A stretch of 64,000 nt of DNA from Planctomycetota bacterium (GTDB lineage: Bacteria > Planctomycetota > UBA1135 > UBA2386), in the NCBI GenBank assembly GCA_020638735.1, contig JACKHZ010000010.1:248001-312000 (forward strand). Direction: 5' to 3'. A program made the position numbers and the translations under genes. This document shows positions 1 through 8,332 of the stretch, one piece after another. The first letter of the stretch is position 1; the number at the start of each line of letters is the position of its first letter. Under the pieces are notes generated by a model. The model made no database searches. It was not told the origin of the DNA and saw nothing but the letters and a program-made list of their open reading frames with translations.

Positions 1-154
1 TCGCGCGATGCTCGCACAGGGCGCGCGCCAGCTTGTCGGCGAGGCCGTCGCCGGGGAAGGCTGCGGCGTCCGGCGGCCCGATGCGCTTGCGGCGGTCGAC
101 GCTGCGCGCGTGGTCGGCCTCGTTGAACTGCTTGAGCAGGCGGAAGGTGGTCAC
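1..154 (-). CDS. Partial protein gene running off the window start, unknown function
   Basis: An open frame begins with GTG (complement of 152-154) and stays open to the first base of the window, giving about 51 residues. It starts 7 bp after the stop of the upstream methyltransferase gene on the same strand, so the two probably form an operon. A GAGG stretch lies in the end of the upstream gene, somewhat far from the GTG. The visible peptide opens TTFRLLKQFNEADHARS and is rich in Arg, Lys and Asp. I do not recognise a family from this short N-terminus. Confidence 0.5.
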   Translation of the reverse strand, partial: MTTFRLLKQFNEADHARSVDRRKRIGPPDAAAFPGDGLADKLARALCEHRA

Positions 155-161
155 GTTCGCG

Positions 162-1100
162 TCACGCCTCGTCGAGCAGCGCGAACGTCAGCTCGTGCTT
201 GTTGTGGTGCAGGTGCATCACCTTCGCGCCCGGCAGCGCCGCGAACTCGCGCGCGATCGCGTGCTCGTCGGCGCCCTGGAACTTGATCGTGCAGACGAAG
301 CGTCGGCACATGCTGCTGTCGCGCCAGCGCACGATCAGGTCGAGCAGCCGTCGCGGGTAGCAGATGACGTCGCTGAACAGCCAGTCGACCGGACCGACCT
401 CTTTCGGGTCGAGACCGAACGCGCTCTCGACGCGTTGTGTGACGCCGGGCAGCGCCAGCACGGCAGGATCGAGCGGGGCCTTGTCGACGGCGACCACCTC
501 GGCGCCGAGCCGCTGCAGCACCCACGTCCAGCCGCCGGGGCACGCGCCGAGGTCGAGGCAGCGTTGCCCCGGCTGCGGCCGCGCGCGCAGCACGGTCAGC
601 GCCTCCTGCAGCTTCTTGAAGGCGCGGCTCGGCGGGCCGGTCTTGTCGTCCTCGAACTCGATCTCGCCATTGGCGAACGGCGACGAGCAGCGCGCGCTGG
701 CGAGCATCAGGTCCTTCTGCCACAGCGTCCAGTTGCCCATCGGCGCGTCTGGCAGCTCGAACGGGAACGGTCGCGGCTTCGCCTTCAGCGGCGGCAGCTT
801 TTCGACGATCAGCTCGACGCGGCGGAACCAGTCGATCGCGTGGCACGCCCAGTTGCGCTGCATCGAGCGCAGCCACTTGGCGCCGTCGCCGATCGAGGCG
901 ATGCGGCGCCATTGCGGTTCGAGCCAGGTGTTGGCGGCCCACCAGGCGGCCTCGTCGGTGGCCGCGGAGGCGAGCACCAGCCGGCCCTGCACGGCGACGA
1001 CGCGGTCGGCGAGCGCCTCCAGCAGCGGTGCGATGAGGCCTTCGGCAGCCAGGTAGGCGACCGGCACGGCCGGCGGTGGCGGAGCGGGGGCGGTGGACAC
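162..1100 (-). CDS. RlmM-like / FtsJ-fold rRNA 2'-O-methyltransferase
   Basis: This 312-residue protein is a SAM-dependent 2'-O-ribose methyltransferase of the FtsJ/RlmM type; E. coli RlmM modifies 23S rRNA. The C-terminal half carries the SAM-binding motif LDLGACPGGW at residues 182-191, which matches the RlmM signature. A K-D-K-E catalytic tetrad can be proposed: Lys about 163 (in AFKKLQEAL), Asp244 (FSDVICYP), Lys273 (TIKFQG) and Glu303 (KHELTF). The N-terminal 130 residues do not look like the usual THUMP-like part, so the exact rRNA target is uncertain. It is divergent from the secreted gene at 1278 and is followed on its own strand, 7 bp on, by the partial gene at the window edge. Confidence 0.75.
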   Translation of the reverse strand: MSTAPAPPPPAVPVAYLAAEGLIAPLLEALADRVVAVQGRLVLASAATDEAAWWAANTWLEPQWRRIASIGDGAKWLRSMQRNWACHAIDWFRRVELIVEKLPPLKAKPRPFPFELPDAPMGNWTLWQKDLMLASARCSSPFANGEIEFEDDKTGPPSRAFKKLQEALTVLRARPQPGQRCLDLGACPGGWTWVLQRLGAEVVAVDKAPLDPAVLALPGVTQRVESAFGLDPKEVGPVDWLFSDVICYPRRLLDLIVRWRDSSMCRRFVCTIKFQGADEHAIAREFAALPGAKVMHLHHNKHELTFALLDEA

Positions 1101-1277
1101 GGGCGGCGCAGGTTACCCGTGCAGCGCACGTCGGTCGCGGCGCTGCGTCATTTGCGGTGCGGTGCGTACCGGGCCCACGCCGCGAGGGCTACTCCCACGG
1201 CGCCGATGGCGATAGCGCTGGGGCCTCATGCCCCGCTCCTCCTTGCCGGGGAGCATGTCTGTGTCTCCCTGATTCCC

Positions 1278-3068
1278 ATGCGCAAGTCCATCACCACCGT
1301 GCTGCTCTGCGGTGCGTTCTCCCTCGGCGCCACGGCGTCCCTGCAAGCCCAGTGTGGCGAGCCCGACTTCGGTCCTTCGATCGGTTCCGGCGACGACACG
1401 GTCTTCCCGCTGCAGTCGCTCGGCTTCGCCTTCCCGTTCGCGGGCGCGACCTACACCGACGTCTTCATCTCGACCAACGGCCTGATCTACCTGTCGAACG
1501 GCGGTACGCCGGCGTCGGGTGGTTCGGGTTGCTGCAACGGCGATGCGACGATCCTGGTCGGCGGCGGGCCCATGATCGCGCCGTTCTGGACCGACCTGAA
1601 CGCCGTGAGCGGCACCGGCTCGGTGCACTTCAACACGTCGATCCCGGGCAAGGCCGTGATCACGTGGAAGAACGTCTACGAGTTCGGCGGCACCGTGCCG
1701 CGTACGATCCAGTGCCAGTTGTCGCCGGGCGGCGAGATCTACTTCTCGTACGACGGCCGCGTCACGATCGCCACGCACAACGTGCTGGTCGGGTGCTCCG
1801 AAGGCGGCGGCGCTGCGGTGCCGGCGGCGACGGACATCACTGCCGGAGTGTCGACGAGCACCGACACCCTCTACGAGCTGTTCGACTCGGCGACCAACCC
1901 GTTCGACATGGTCGACGACACGCTGCTGGTCGTGCCGACTGCGCCGGGCTGGGCCTGGGCGGCCAGCAGCTGCCCGGCCGGTCGCAACACGAACTACGGC
2001 ACCGGCTGCTACACCAGCCCCACCAACGACGACTCGGCCTACTCGATGATCGCGACCGCCGCCGTTTGGGGGCCGCAGCTGCAGGGCACGGCGCTGAGCT
2101 TCGTGCCGACGGGCGGGTCGTACTTGATGGTCAGCGCAGGCACCTACGTGCCGCCGACCGCCGCGGCGACGCCGCTGACGATCGGGGACGACGCGATCGT
2201 CTCGACGCCGACGCTCGCGGTGCCGTTCGTCTATCCGGGTGGCGTCACCAGCGTGCTGCAGGTCTGCTCCAACGGGCACGTCGCCGTGGCTCCTGGCAAC
2301 TCGACCGCCTGGGGGCCGACCGCTGCGACGATGCTCGGCAACCCGGCGACGGCCTGGTACTCGTGGACCGACTACAACCCTGACGCAACGTCCGTCTACG
2401 GCGGCGGCCAGGTCCTGTTCGAGCAGGTCGGCGGCATCGCCTACATCACGTGGGACAACGTCTGGCACTTCAACTCGGGCGGCGCCACCGACACGTTCCA
2501 GTTCCAGTTCGACGCCAACAACGGCACGGTCACGATCGCCTGGGACACGATGGCGACGGTCGACCCGAGCACGACCACCAACCTGCTGGTCGGCTACTCG
2601 CCCGGCGGCCCGTCCAACGACAACGGCTCGATCAACCTGACGTCGGCGCTGCCGTACCAGGTCCCGGTGGCGCAGGCCGCGCTGGCGCTCTCGGCGGACC
2701 ACCCGCTGATCGCCGGTTCGACGACGAACTTCTCGATCGCCAACATCCCCGAGGTGGCGCCCGGCCAGGGCGTTCATGTCGCGGTGCAGCTGTTCAGCGC
2801 CACGCAGGTGCCGGCGCCGGGCTTCGACCTGACGCCGCTCGGCATGCCCGGCTGCGTGCTGCTGACCAACCTCGACGTGCTGCTGCCGGCCGTCGGCGTG
2901 AGCCCGGTCGCGACGATCTCGTGGTCGATCCCGGCCAACGCGCCGCTGGGCCTGATGGTCTACACGCAGGCTGCGTCGCTGTTCCAGCCCAACTCGCTGC
3001 CCAACGGCCAGAACGCGTTCGGCGGCATCACCAGCAACGGCATCGAGATGATGACCGGTTCGTGGTGA
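1278..3068 (+). CDS. Secreted protein with two nidogen-like domains and planctomycete-type C-terminal module
   Basis: The 596-residue product opens with a signal peptide (MRKSITTVLLCGAFSLG, cleavage near LQAQ), which fixes the ATG; the frame is open for 1.2 kb upstream but that stretch is antisense to the methyltransferase. Two beta-rich repeats follow, residues about 25-210 and 290-460. Each has the pattern 'fPF.g..yt.v.ist NG.i' and later a 'w.nv..f...' strand with a bulk 'W.D.n' element, as in nidogen/NIDO-like domains. The last 130 residues form the C-terminal module also seen in six other genes here, ending in a 'YTQA...SNGIEM' pattern. It is probably exported or surface-located. Ligand unknown. 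Confidence 0.7.
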   Translation: MRKSITTVLLCGAFSLGATASLQAQCGEPDFGPSIGSGDDTVFPLQSLGFAFPFAGATYTDVFISTNGLIYLSNGGTPASGGSGCCNGDATILVGGGPMIAPFWTDLNAVSGTGSVHFNTSIPGKAVITWKNVYEFGGTVPRTIQCQLSPGGEIYFSYDGRVTIATHNVLVGCSEGGGAAVPAATDITAGVSTSTDTLYELFDSATNPFDMVDDTLLVVPTAPGWAWAASSCPAGRNTNYGTGCYTSPTNDDSAYSMIATAAVWGPQLQGTALSFVPTGGSYLMVSAGTYVPPTAAATPLTIGDDAIVSTPTLAVPFVYPGGVTSVLQVCSNGHVAVAPGNSTAWGPTAATMLGNPATAWYSWTDYNPDATSVYGGGQVLFEQVGGIAYITWDNVWHFNSGGATDTFQFQFDANNGTVTIAWDTMATVDPSTTTNLLVGYSPGGPSNDNGSINLTSALPYQVPVAQAALALSADHPLIAGSTTNFSIANIPEVAPGQGVHVAVQLFSATQVPAPGFDLTPLGMPGCVLLTNLDVLLPAVGVSPVATISWSIPANAPLGLMVYTQAASLFQPNSLPNGQNAFGGITSNGIEMMTGSW

Positions 3069-3116
3069 GTCGAGCGGTCGGCGAGGCGGCCCGCGCGCCG
3101 CGCCCGTGACCTGTCG

Positions 3117-3150
3117 CGAGCCCGCGTCTCCTCCCGGAGGCGCGGGCTCG
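3117..3150. terminator. GC-rich hairpin between convergent genes
   Basis: CGAGCCCGCG (3117-3126) pairs perfectly with CGCGGGCTCG (3141-3150) around a 14-nt loop. It lies between the convergent genes ending at 3068 and 3169, so it can serve both strands. No U-tract follows, so termination by the intrinsic mechanism is only a proposal. Confidence 0.55.
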
Positions 3151-3168
3151 TCGCGTTCTGCGGGAACG

Positions 3169-4233
3169 TCACCAGTCGCTGGTCGGCGCGACGCCCAGGC
3201 CCGGCCGATCGAGCAGGCGCAGCACGCCGCCTTCGAGCGTGAAGCCGCCTTCGGCGAAGTCGCGCGACAGGTCCAGGTGGCCGTCGAGGTCGAGGAAGCG
3301 CGTCGCCGCACACGAGCAGGCGGCGTGCAGCGCGGCGGCGATGGCGATGCGACTGTCGTCCATGCAGCCCCACATCAGGCCGATGCCGTGTTGCGCGGCG
3401 AGCGCGGCGATCGCGCGCGCCGGGCCGATGCCGCCGCACTTGACGAGCTTGACGTTGAACAGGCCGAACGGGCGCGGCGCCGCGCACAGCGCCTCGGCGT
3501 CGGCGAGGTCGTGCAGGCTCTCGTCGGCCATCAGCGTCGCCGTCAGCGCCGCCGGCAGCGCGCGCTGCGCGTCGACCAGGTCGCGCGGCAGCGGTTGTTC
3601 GATCAGCTCGATGTCGAGCGCTGCGGCGCGGCGCAGCAGCTGCAGCAGCTCCGGCGGACGGTAGCCGACGTTGGCGTCGACGCGGATGGTCACGTCGGGG
3701 CCGGTCCGCTCGCGCAGCCGCGACAGTCGTTCGAGGTCCAGGTCGAATTGTTCACCGATCTTGACCTTCAGCACGCGGAAGCCGCGGCCGAGGTACTCGC
3801 GCGCCTCGTCGAGCGTGTGCGCGACGTCGCCGATGCCGATCGTCACCGAGGTCGGCAGCGCGTCGTGCACGCGGCCGAGCAGCTCGACCAGCGGGCGGCC
3901 CGCGGCGCGCGCCCACAGGTCGTGCAGCGCGATGTCGAGCGCCATGCGGGCACCGGGCGAACGCAACGTCGCCAGCTCGGCGGCGAACGCGGCGGGCGGC
4001 GCGACGTCGCGGCCGCGCAGCCGCTCGACGACCGGATCCAGCTCGGCCAGCGCCGCGTCGCGGGTGTCGCTGTTGACCTCCGGTTCGGGCGTCGCCGCGC
4101 CGAGGCCGAGCGCGCCGTCGGCCTCGAGCCGCAGCAGCACCATCGGCGCGTGGTCGGTGGCGTGGTTGGCGACCGCGTACGGGCGCGTCAGCGGCACGTC
4201 TGCCGCGTGCAGCACGGCGCGCGCGATCCTCAC
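3169..4233 (-). CDS. dgcA: Dipeptide epimerase-like N-acetyl-D-glutamate racemase (enolase superfamily)
   Basis: This 354-residue protein belongs to the MLE/dipeptide-epimerase branch of the enolase superfamily. The catalytic KxK is K156/K158 in VLKVKIG. Metal ligands are D186 (RVDANVGY), E212 (IEQPLP) and D237 (ADESL), and the second catalytic lysine lies in NVKLVKCGG (K262 or K265). The usual 'MxES' strand reads MDDS. Its start overlaps the stop of the DUF1611 gene by 4 bp, the arrangement known for DgcN-DgcA, in which D-glutamate is N-acetylated and then racemised to N-acetyl-L-glutamate. The alternative role is epimerisation of L-Ala-D-Glu from murein. The epimerase fold is certain; the exact substrate is inferred from context. 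Confidence 0.8.
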   Translation of the reverse strand: MRIARAVLHAADVPLTRPYAVANHATDHAPMVLLRLEADGALGLGAATPEPEVNSDTRDAALAELDPVVERLRGRDVAPPAAFAAELATLRSPGARMALDIALHDLWARAAGRPLVELLGRVHDALPTSVTIGIGDVAHTLDEAREYLGRGFRVLKVKIGEQFDLDLERLSRLRERTGPDVTIRVDANVGYRPPELLQLLRRAAALDIELIEQPLPRDLVDAQRALPAALTATLMADESLHDLADAEALCAAPRPFGLFNVKLVKCGGIGPARAIAALAAQHGIGLMWGCMDDSRIAIAAALHAACSCAATRFLDLDGHLDLSRDFAEGGFTLEGGVLRLLDRPGLGVAPTSDW

Positions 4234-5297
4234 CGGCGGTGTTCCTCGACGAACGCGCGGATCGCCGGTACGAGCGCGTCGGCGCCTTCGAGCAGCGGAT
4301 AGACGGCCGGCAGGCCGGTGTCGCGCTGCAGCTGCGCGCTCGCGGACAAGCGCTGCGCGGCGGGCAGCAGGTGGTGGTTGAGTGCCAGCCCGAGCACCCT
4401 GGTGCCGTAGTAGCCGAGCAATGCGATCTCTTCGGTGATCGGCGGGATGACGTTGCCGAGGTGTTCCTGGTCCTCGAAGCAGTGCCGCGCCGGCGCGTGC
4501 ACCAGGATCGTGCCCTTCGCCTCACCGCTGAGCAGCAGCTCGGCGCCGCACGGGCCCGACGGGTTGCGCAGCGCGGACTGTCCTTCGAGCAGGATCACGT
4601 CCGGCGTCAACTCGAGGTCGCAGCGCACGATCGCGTGTTCGAGCTCACCGCTGACGAAGTCGTTGGGCGTGCTGTCGAGCACGAAGCCGTGCTCGATGCC
4701 CTGCAGCCAGCCGGTCTGACCGGTGTAGACGATCGCCGCGCGCATGCCGTGACGCGCGCAGGCGTCGACCAGCGTGTGGCAGGTGGTGCGCTTGCCGAGC
4801 GCGCAGTCGGTGCCGAGCACGGCGATGCGCGGCGCGCGCACGGTGCGGATGGTGCCGTTCCAGAAGTGCAGCTCCTTGCGCGGCCGCGGCCGGCGGATGT
4901 CGATCAGCTGCACGCCGGCCCGCGCCGCGGCGGCGACGATCGCCGGGTCGTCGGCGAGGAACTCGTGCAGACCGTTGACGACGTCCATGCCGGCCTGGAT
5001 CGCGGCGAGGATCGGCGGGCGCATCTCCGGCGGCAGCACGCCGCCCGAGGTGGCGACGCCGATGACGAAGCAGTCGGGGCGCTGCGGCAGCGCGCCCAGC
5101 ATCGCGTCCAGGTCGGCGAACGTCGGGATGCCGCGGCGCTGGCCGTCGAGCAGCTCGCCGGCGTCGCAGCCGGCGCCCGAGGCGTCGAGCAGCGCGACGA
5201 CGTCGAAGCGGCTCGGGCCGCGCACCAGGCCGTGCGCGGTCTTGGCGTCGGAGGTCTGGAACCGGCGATCGGTGTACACGGCCGCGGTCTTGCGCAT
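4230..5297 (-). CDS. dgcN: DUF1611 protein, putative D-glutamate N-acetyltransferase DgcN
   Basis: The 355 residues match the DUF1611 family in length and architecture: an N-terminal Rossmann-like domain (residues 1-150, with VIGVATSGG) and a C-terminal P-loop domain with GTDCALGKRTT at 162-172. Later conserved segments include YTGQTGW and LLEGQSALRNP. Family members studied in marine bacteria acetylate D-glutamate, with the adjacent epimerase completing conversion to the L-form. Here the stop codon overlaps the start of that epimerase (ATGA), indicating translational coupling. Across an 80-bp divergent gap lies a D-aminoacylase gene, which supports a role in D-amino acid use. An older annotation for this family is simply 'EBNA-1 nuclear protein-like' or NAD-dependent epimerase, which I consider uninformative. 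Confidence 0.8.
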   Translation of the reverse strand: MRKTAAVYTDRRFQTSDAKTAHGLVRGPSRFDVVALLDASGAGCDAGELLDGQRRGIPTFADLDAMLGALPQRPDCFVIGVATSGGVLPPEMRPPILAAIQAGMDVVNGLHEFLADDPAIVAAAARAGVQLIDIRRPRPRKELHFWNGTIRTVRAPRIAVLGTDCALGKRTTCHTLVDACARHGMRAAIVYTGQTGWLQGIEHGFVLDSTPNDFVSGELEHAIVRCDLELTPDVILLEGQSALRNPSGPCGAELLLSGEAKGTILVHAPARHCFEDQEHLGNVIPPITEEIALLGYYGTRVLGLALNHHLLPAAQRLSASAQLQRDTGLPAVYPLLEGADALVPAIRAFVEEHRR

Positions 5298-5377
5298 CGG
5301 GCGGCACGATACGAGCCGCGCGTGCCGGGCGCGAACGAAGCGTTGTCGCGGGCGCCGCCGCCGCCGACACTGGGGGC

Positions 5378-7015
5378 ATGTCCCGCGCGTCGACCCGTCG
5401 TGGCTTCTTGCATCGGTGGTCGGTCCTCGCTGGCGCCGCCGTGCTCACCGCGATCGCCGGCTGCAAGGCGCCGCGCGACGCTGGCCCGTTCGACCTGCTG
5501 CTGCGCGGCGGCACGATCGTCGACGGCACCGGCGCAGCGGCCTTCGTCGGCGACCTCGGCGTGCGCGGCGACCGCATCGTCGCGCTCGGCGACCTCGCCG
5601 GCGCGACCGCGGCGCGCGAACTCGACGTGCGCGGCCTGATCGTCGCGCCGGGCTTCGTCGACGCGCACGCGCACAGCGACCTGCGGCGCAACGCGCGCGG
5701 GCAGAGCAAGGTGTTCCAGGGCGTGACGATGGACGTCGTCGGGCCGGATGGGGGATCACCGTTCCCGGAGCGGGTCGCCGAGGACGGCGAAGGCGCGTCG
5801 TCGTCGCGCGCCTGTCCGGACTTCGACACGTGGGCCGCGCAGCACGGGCCGATCGCGCTCGACGTCGGCGCCTACGTCGGCCACGGCACGGTGCGCAACG
5901 CGGTGCTCGGGCCGGTCGGTCGCGCGGCGACCGCCGAAGAGCTCGCGCGAATGCAGCAGCTGGTGCAACAGGCGTTCGAGCAGGGCGCGCTCGGGCTGTC
6001 GTCGGGGCTCGAGTACTTCCCCGGCAACATGACGGCGACCGAAGAGCTGATCGCGCTGTGCAAGGTCGCGGCGCGCTTCGACCGGCCCTACGTCACCCAC
6101 ATCCGCAACGAGGACGATCAGCTGCTCGAGGCGATCGACGAGGCGATCCGCATCGCGCGCGAGTCCGGCGCGCCGCTGTTGATCTCGCACCTCAAGGTCG
6201 GCGGCGCGCCCAACTGGCACAAGCTCGAGCCGATGCTGACGAAGATCGCCGCCGCGCGTCAGGAAGGGCTCGACGTGCACTGCGACGCCTATCCGTACGA
6301 AGCGTGGTCGACGGGCCTCGCGACCAACTTCCCGGGCTGGGCCAAGGACGGCGGCCGGTTCGTCGCGCGCCTGCAGGATCCGGCCGAGCGCGCCCGCATG
6401 CGCGACGAGACCGAGCAGGCCGTGGCGGCCAACGGCGGCTGGGGCACGCTGATGCTCGGCGGCGGGTTGTCGGGTCAGGACCGCGCGCTGCTCGGGCGCC
6501 GCGTCGACGAGGTGGCGAAGGAGCGCTCGGTCGAGCCGTTCGAGCTGGCGTGCGAGCTGCTGACGCGCGGCAGCGTGTCGATCCTCGGCTTCGGCATCAG
6601 CCCCGACGACATGGACCGCATCATCGCCCAGCCGTGGTGCATGATCGCGTCCGACGGCAGCGCCGTGCCGGCCGGCGGCCGCGGCAGCCACCCGCGCTCG
6701 TTCGGCGCGTTCCCGCGGGCGTTCCGCCGCTACGTGCGCGAGCTGCAGGTGATGTCCATCGAGGCGATGGTGCACAAGATGACCGGCATGCCGGCCGCGG
6801 TGCTGCGGCTGACCGATCGCGGTGTGCTCGCCGAGGGCAAGCTGGCCAACGTGGTGGTGTTCGACGCGGATCGATTCACCGACAACGCGACCTGGCTCGA
6901 GCCGCAGCGCTACGCCGAGGGGGTGCGTTACCTGCTCGTGCACGGCGTGCTCGCCGTCGACGACGGCCAGCAGACCGAGGCGATGGCCGGGCGCGTCGTG
7001 CGGCGCGATCGCTAG
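5378..7015 (+). CDS. N-acyl-D-amino-acid deacylase (D-aminoacylase) lipoprotein
   Basis: The 545-residue protein is an amidohydrolase of the D-aminoacylase type, which removes N-acyl groups from D-amino acids. The N-terminus has a twin-arginine-like STRRGFL segment, a hydrophobic stretch and a lipobox ending in Cys29 (AIAGC), so it should be exported and lipid-anchored. Metal-binding motif DAHAHSD gives His97 and His99. Other family blocks are GLSSGLEYFPG, THIRNEDD, LLISHLKVGG and the C-terminal IASDGSA / GSHPRSFG. The start lies 80 bp from the divergent dgcN. The 3' end overlaps the convergent phosphatidyltransferase gene by 4 bp. Substrate preference (D-Glu, D-Asp or neutral) cannot be read from sequence alone. 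Confidence 0.85.
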   Translation: MSRASTRRGFLHRWSVLAGAAVLTAIAGCKAPRDAGPFDLLLRGGTIVDGTGAAAFVGDLGVRGDRIVALGDLAGATAARELDVRGLIVAPGFVDAHAHSDLRRNARGQSKVFQGVTMDVVGPDGGSPFPERVAEDGEGASSSRACPDFDTWAAQHGPIALDVGAYVGHGTVRNAVLGPVGRAATAEELARMQQLVQQAFEQGALGLSSGLEYFPGNMTATEELIALCKVAARFDRPYVTHIRNEDDQLLEAIDEAIRIARESGAPLLISHLKVGGAPNWHKLEPMLTKIAAARQEGLDVHCDAYPYEAWSTGLATNFPGWAKDGGRFVARLQDPAERARMRDETEQAVAANGGWGTLMLGGGLSGQDRALLGRRVDEVAKERSVEPFELACELLTRGSVSILGFGISPDDMDRIIAQPWCMIASDGSAVPAGGRGSHPRSFGAFPRAFRRYVRELQVMSIEAMVHKMTGMPAAVLRLTDRGVLAEGKLANVVVFDADRFTDNATWLEPQRYAEGVRYLLVHGVLAVDDGQQTEAMAGRVVRRDR

Positions 7016-7596
7016 CGGCGCAGCTCGGCGACGCCGCGCCGCACGTAGGCGGCCGTGCTCCACAGCACGATCGCGGTGGACACTACCAGCCACGGCGTCG
7101 TCACCGCCGGCGGCGCGGCGAACGAGAACGCCAGCAGCAGGCCGAACAGGCACAGGCTCGACGCCTTGCCGTGCAGTTCGTGTTCGGTGTGCACTGCGCC
7201 GTGGCGACGCTTGATCACGACGTAGCCGACCAGCAGCAGGCCGTCGCGCGCGATCAGCAGCAGCAGGAACCACAGCGGGATCTCCGGGAACGCCGGCGCC
7301 GCGCGCAGCGCGAGCCACGTCGTCAGCACGACCTGTGCGAGCTTGTCGGCGACCGCGTCGAGCGTCGCGCCGAGCTTGGAGCGCAGGTCGAAGCGGCGCG
7401 CCAGCCAGCCGTCGAGCACGTCGCTGAGGCCGATCGCGACCAGCACCAGCGCCGCCCACAGGCGCAGCTCGTCGCCGCGTTCGGCGCGGTTCAGCTCGTA
7501 GCCGAGGTTGGCCGCCTCGGCGAGCAGGACCCAGGCCGGCACGAGCAGCACCCGCAGCACCGAGATCGCGTTCGGCAGCCAGCGCGGCACGCTCAT
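7012..7596 (-). CDS. CDP-alcohol phosphatidyltransferase family protein
   Basis: The 194-residue membrane protein has the complete CDP-alcohol phosphotransferase signature: D59, D62-G63, A66-R67, G76, D80, D84, with the canonical spacing D-x2-D-G-x2-A-R-x8-G-x3-D-x3-D. The N-terminus WLPNAISVLRVLLVP resembles PgsA, and about five to six hydrophobic helices follow. It likely transfers a phosphatidyl group from CDP-diacylglycerol to an alcohol such as glycerol-3-phosphate in the inner membrane; the acceptor is not determined. The start is only about 10 bp from the stop of the metalloprotease remnant, on the same strand. The stop overlaps the convergent D-aminoacylase stop. Confidence 0.85.
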   Translation of the reverse strand: MSVPRWLPNAISVLRVLLVPAWVLLAEAANLGYELNRAERGDELRLWAALVLVAIGLSDVLDGWLARRFDLRSKLGATLDAVADKLAQVVLTTWLALRAAPAFPEIPLWFLLLLIARDGLLLVGYVVIKRRHGAVHTEHELHGKASSLCLFGLLLAFSFAAPPAVTTPWLVVSTAIVLWSTAAYVRRGVAELRR

Positions 7597-7606
7597 GCCG
7601 CAGAGT

Positions 7607-8293
7607 CTAGTGCAGGCCGCTACTGCTGATCCAACCAGGCGAAGACGCCGCCTCCAGCTTGTCGAGGTCCTCGCCGAACAGCTGCTTGAAGCGCGCGCCG
7701 GCCGGCATCGGGTCCGGTTGCTGGCGGGCCCCGGCGGCGCCGAGCACCTCGCCGCGGCACTGCGTCTCGAAGTGCTCGAAGCGCGCGTGCCACAGGCAGT
7801 CGTCCTGCATCAGGAAGCGCTGCAGCAGCTGGCACTCGGCGCGGAAGATGCGGCTCTTCTCGCGGTCCTGGCCCATCAGCACCAGCACGCGCACGTCGAC
7901 CAGCAGCGCCAGCGGGATCCTGGCCGCGCGCACGGTCGCGACGCGCTCCTTCGGCAGGGAGCCGCCGACGCTCAGCGTCTTGCCGTCCCAGGCGAACGTG
8001 CCCTGCGCGCCGAAGGTCTCGGCCAGGCCTTCGGCGTACCAGTCCGGCATGCCAGCCGGCGCGATGCCGTGGAAGAACAGGTGGGTCAGCTCGTGCAGCG
8101 CGATCGAGTGCAGCTCCTCGTCGCCGAGCGCGTTGCCGTTCTCGTACTGCGCGGAGACCAGCGTCTGGAAGGTGCCGTAGTCGGCGAAGCCCTGCGCGAC
8201 CTTGGCGCTCTGCATGCCGCAGGCGTCGAGGTAGGCGAGGTAGTTGGCGTGCCCGAGGCCAGGCCGTGCCAGAGGCTCCAGCTCCCGCGTCAA
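7607..8293 (-). pseudogene. 5'-truncated DUF1570-like zinc metalloprotease remnant
   Basis: The longest usable frame (228 residues) keeps a zinc site: HELTH at residues 67-71 (H67, E68, H71) and a downstream YAEGLAE that supplies the third ligand (probably E88). This fits DUF1570-type gluzincins. Such proteins normally have a signal peptide and a longer N-terminal part. Here only about 60 residues precede HELTH, and the only start is a TTG at 8291-8293. The frame continues upstream without a start codon to a TGA near 8338, inside the leader of the divergent ATPase gene. I infer that the 5' part was lost when that ATPase segment arrived. It could still be expressed as a short protein. Confidence 0.55.
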
Positions 8294-8332
8294 GGGTCCA
8301 AGAAGGTTGAAAATCGGCAGGAACAGTGCAGG

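Noticed and set aside
1076..2383. A 435-codon alternative frame over the nidogen-like protein
   Set aside because: It is Arg-rich with no domain, whereas the other frame gives a signal peptide and repeats.
4239..5639. A 466-codon plus-strand frame over dgcN
   Set aside because: It is antisense to dgcN and Arg/Val-rich; dgcN carries a family P-loop and couples to dgcA.
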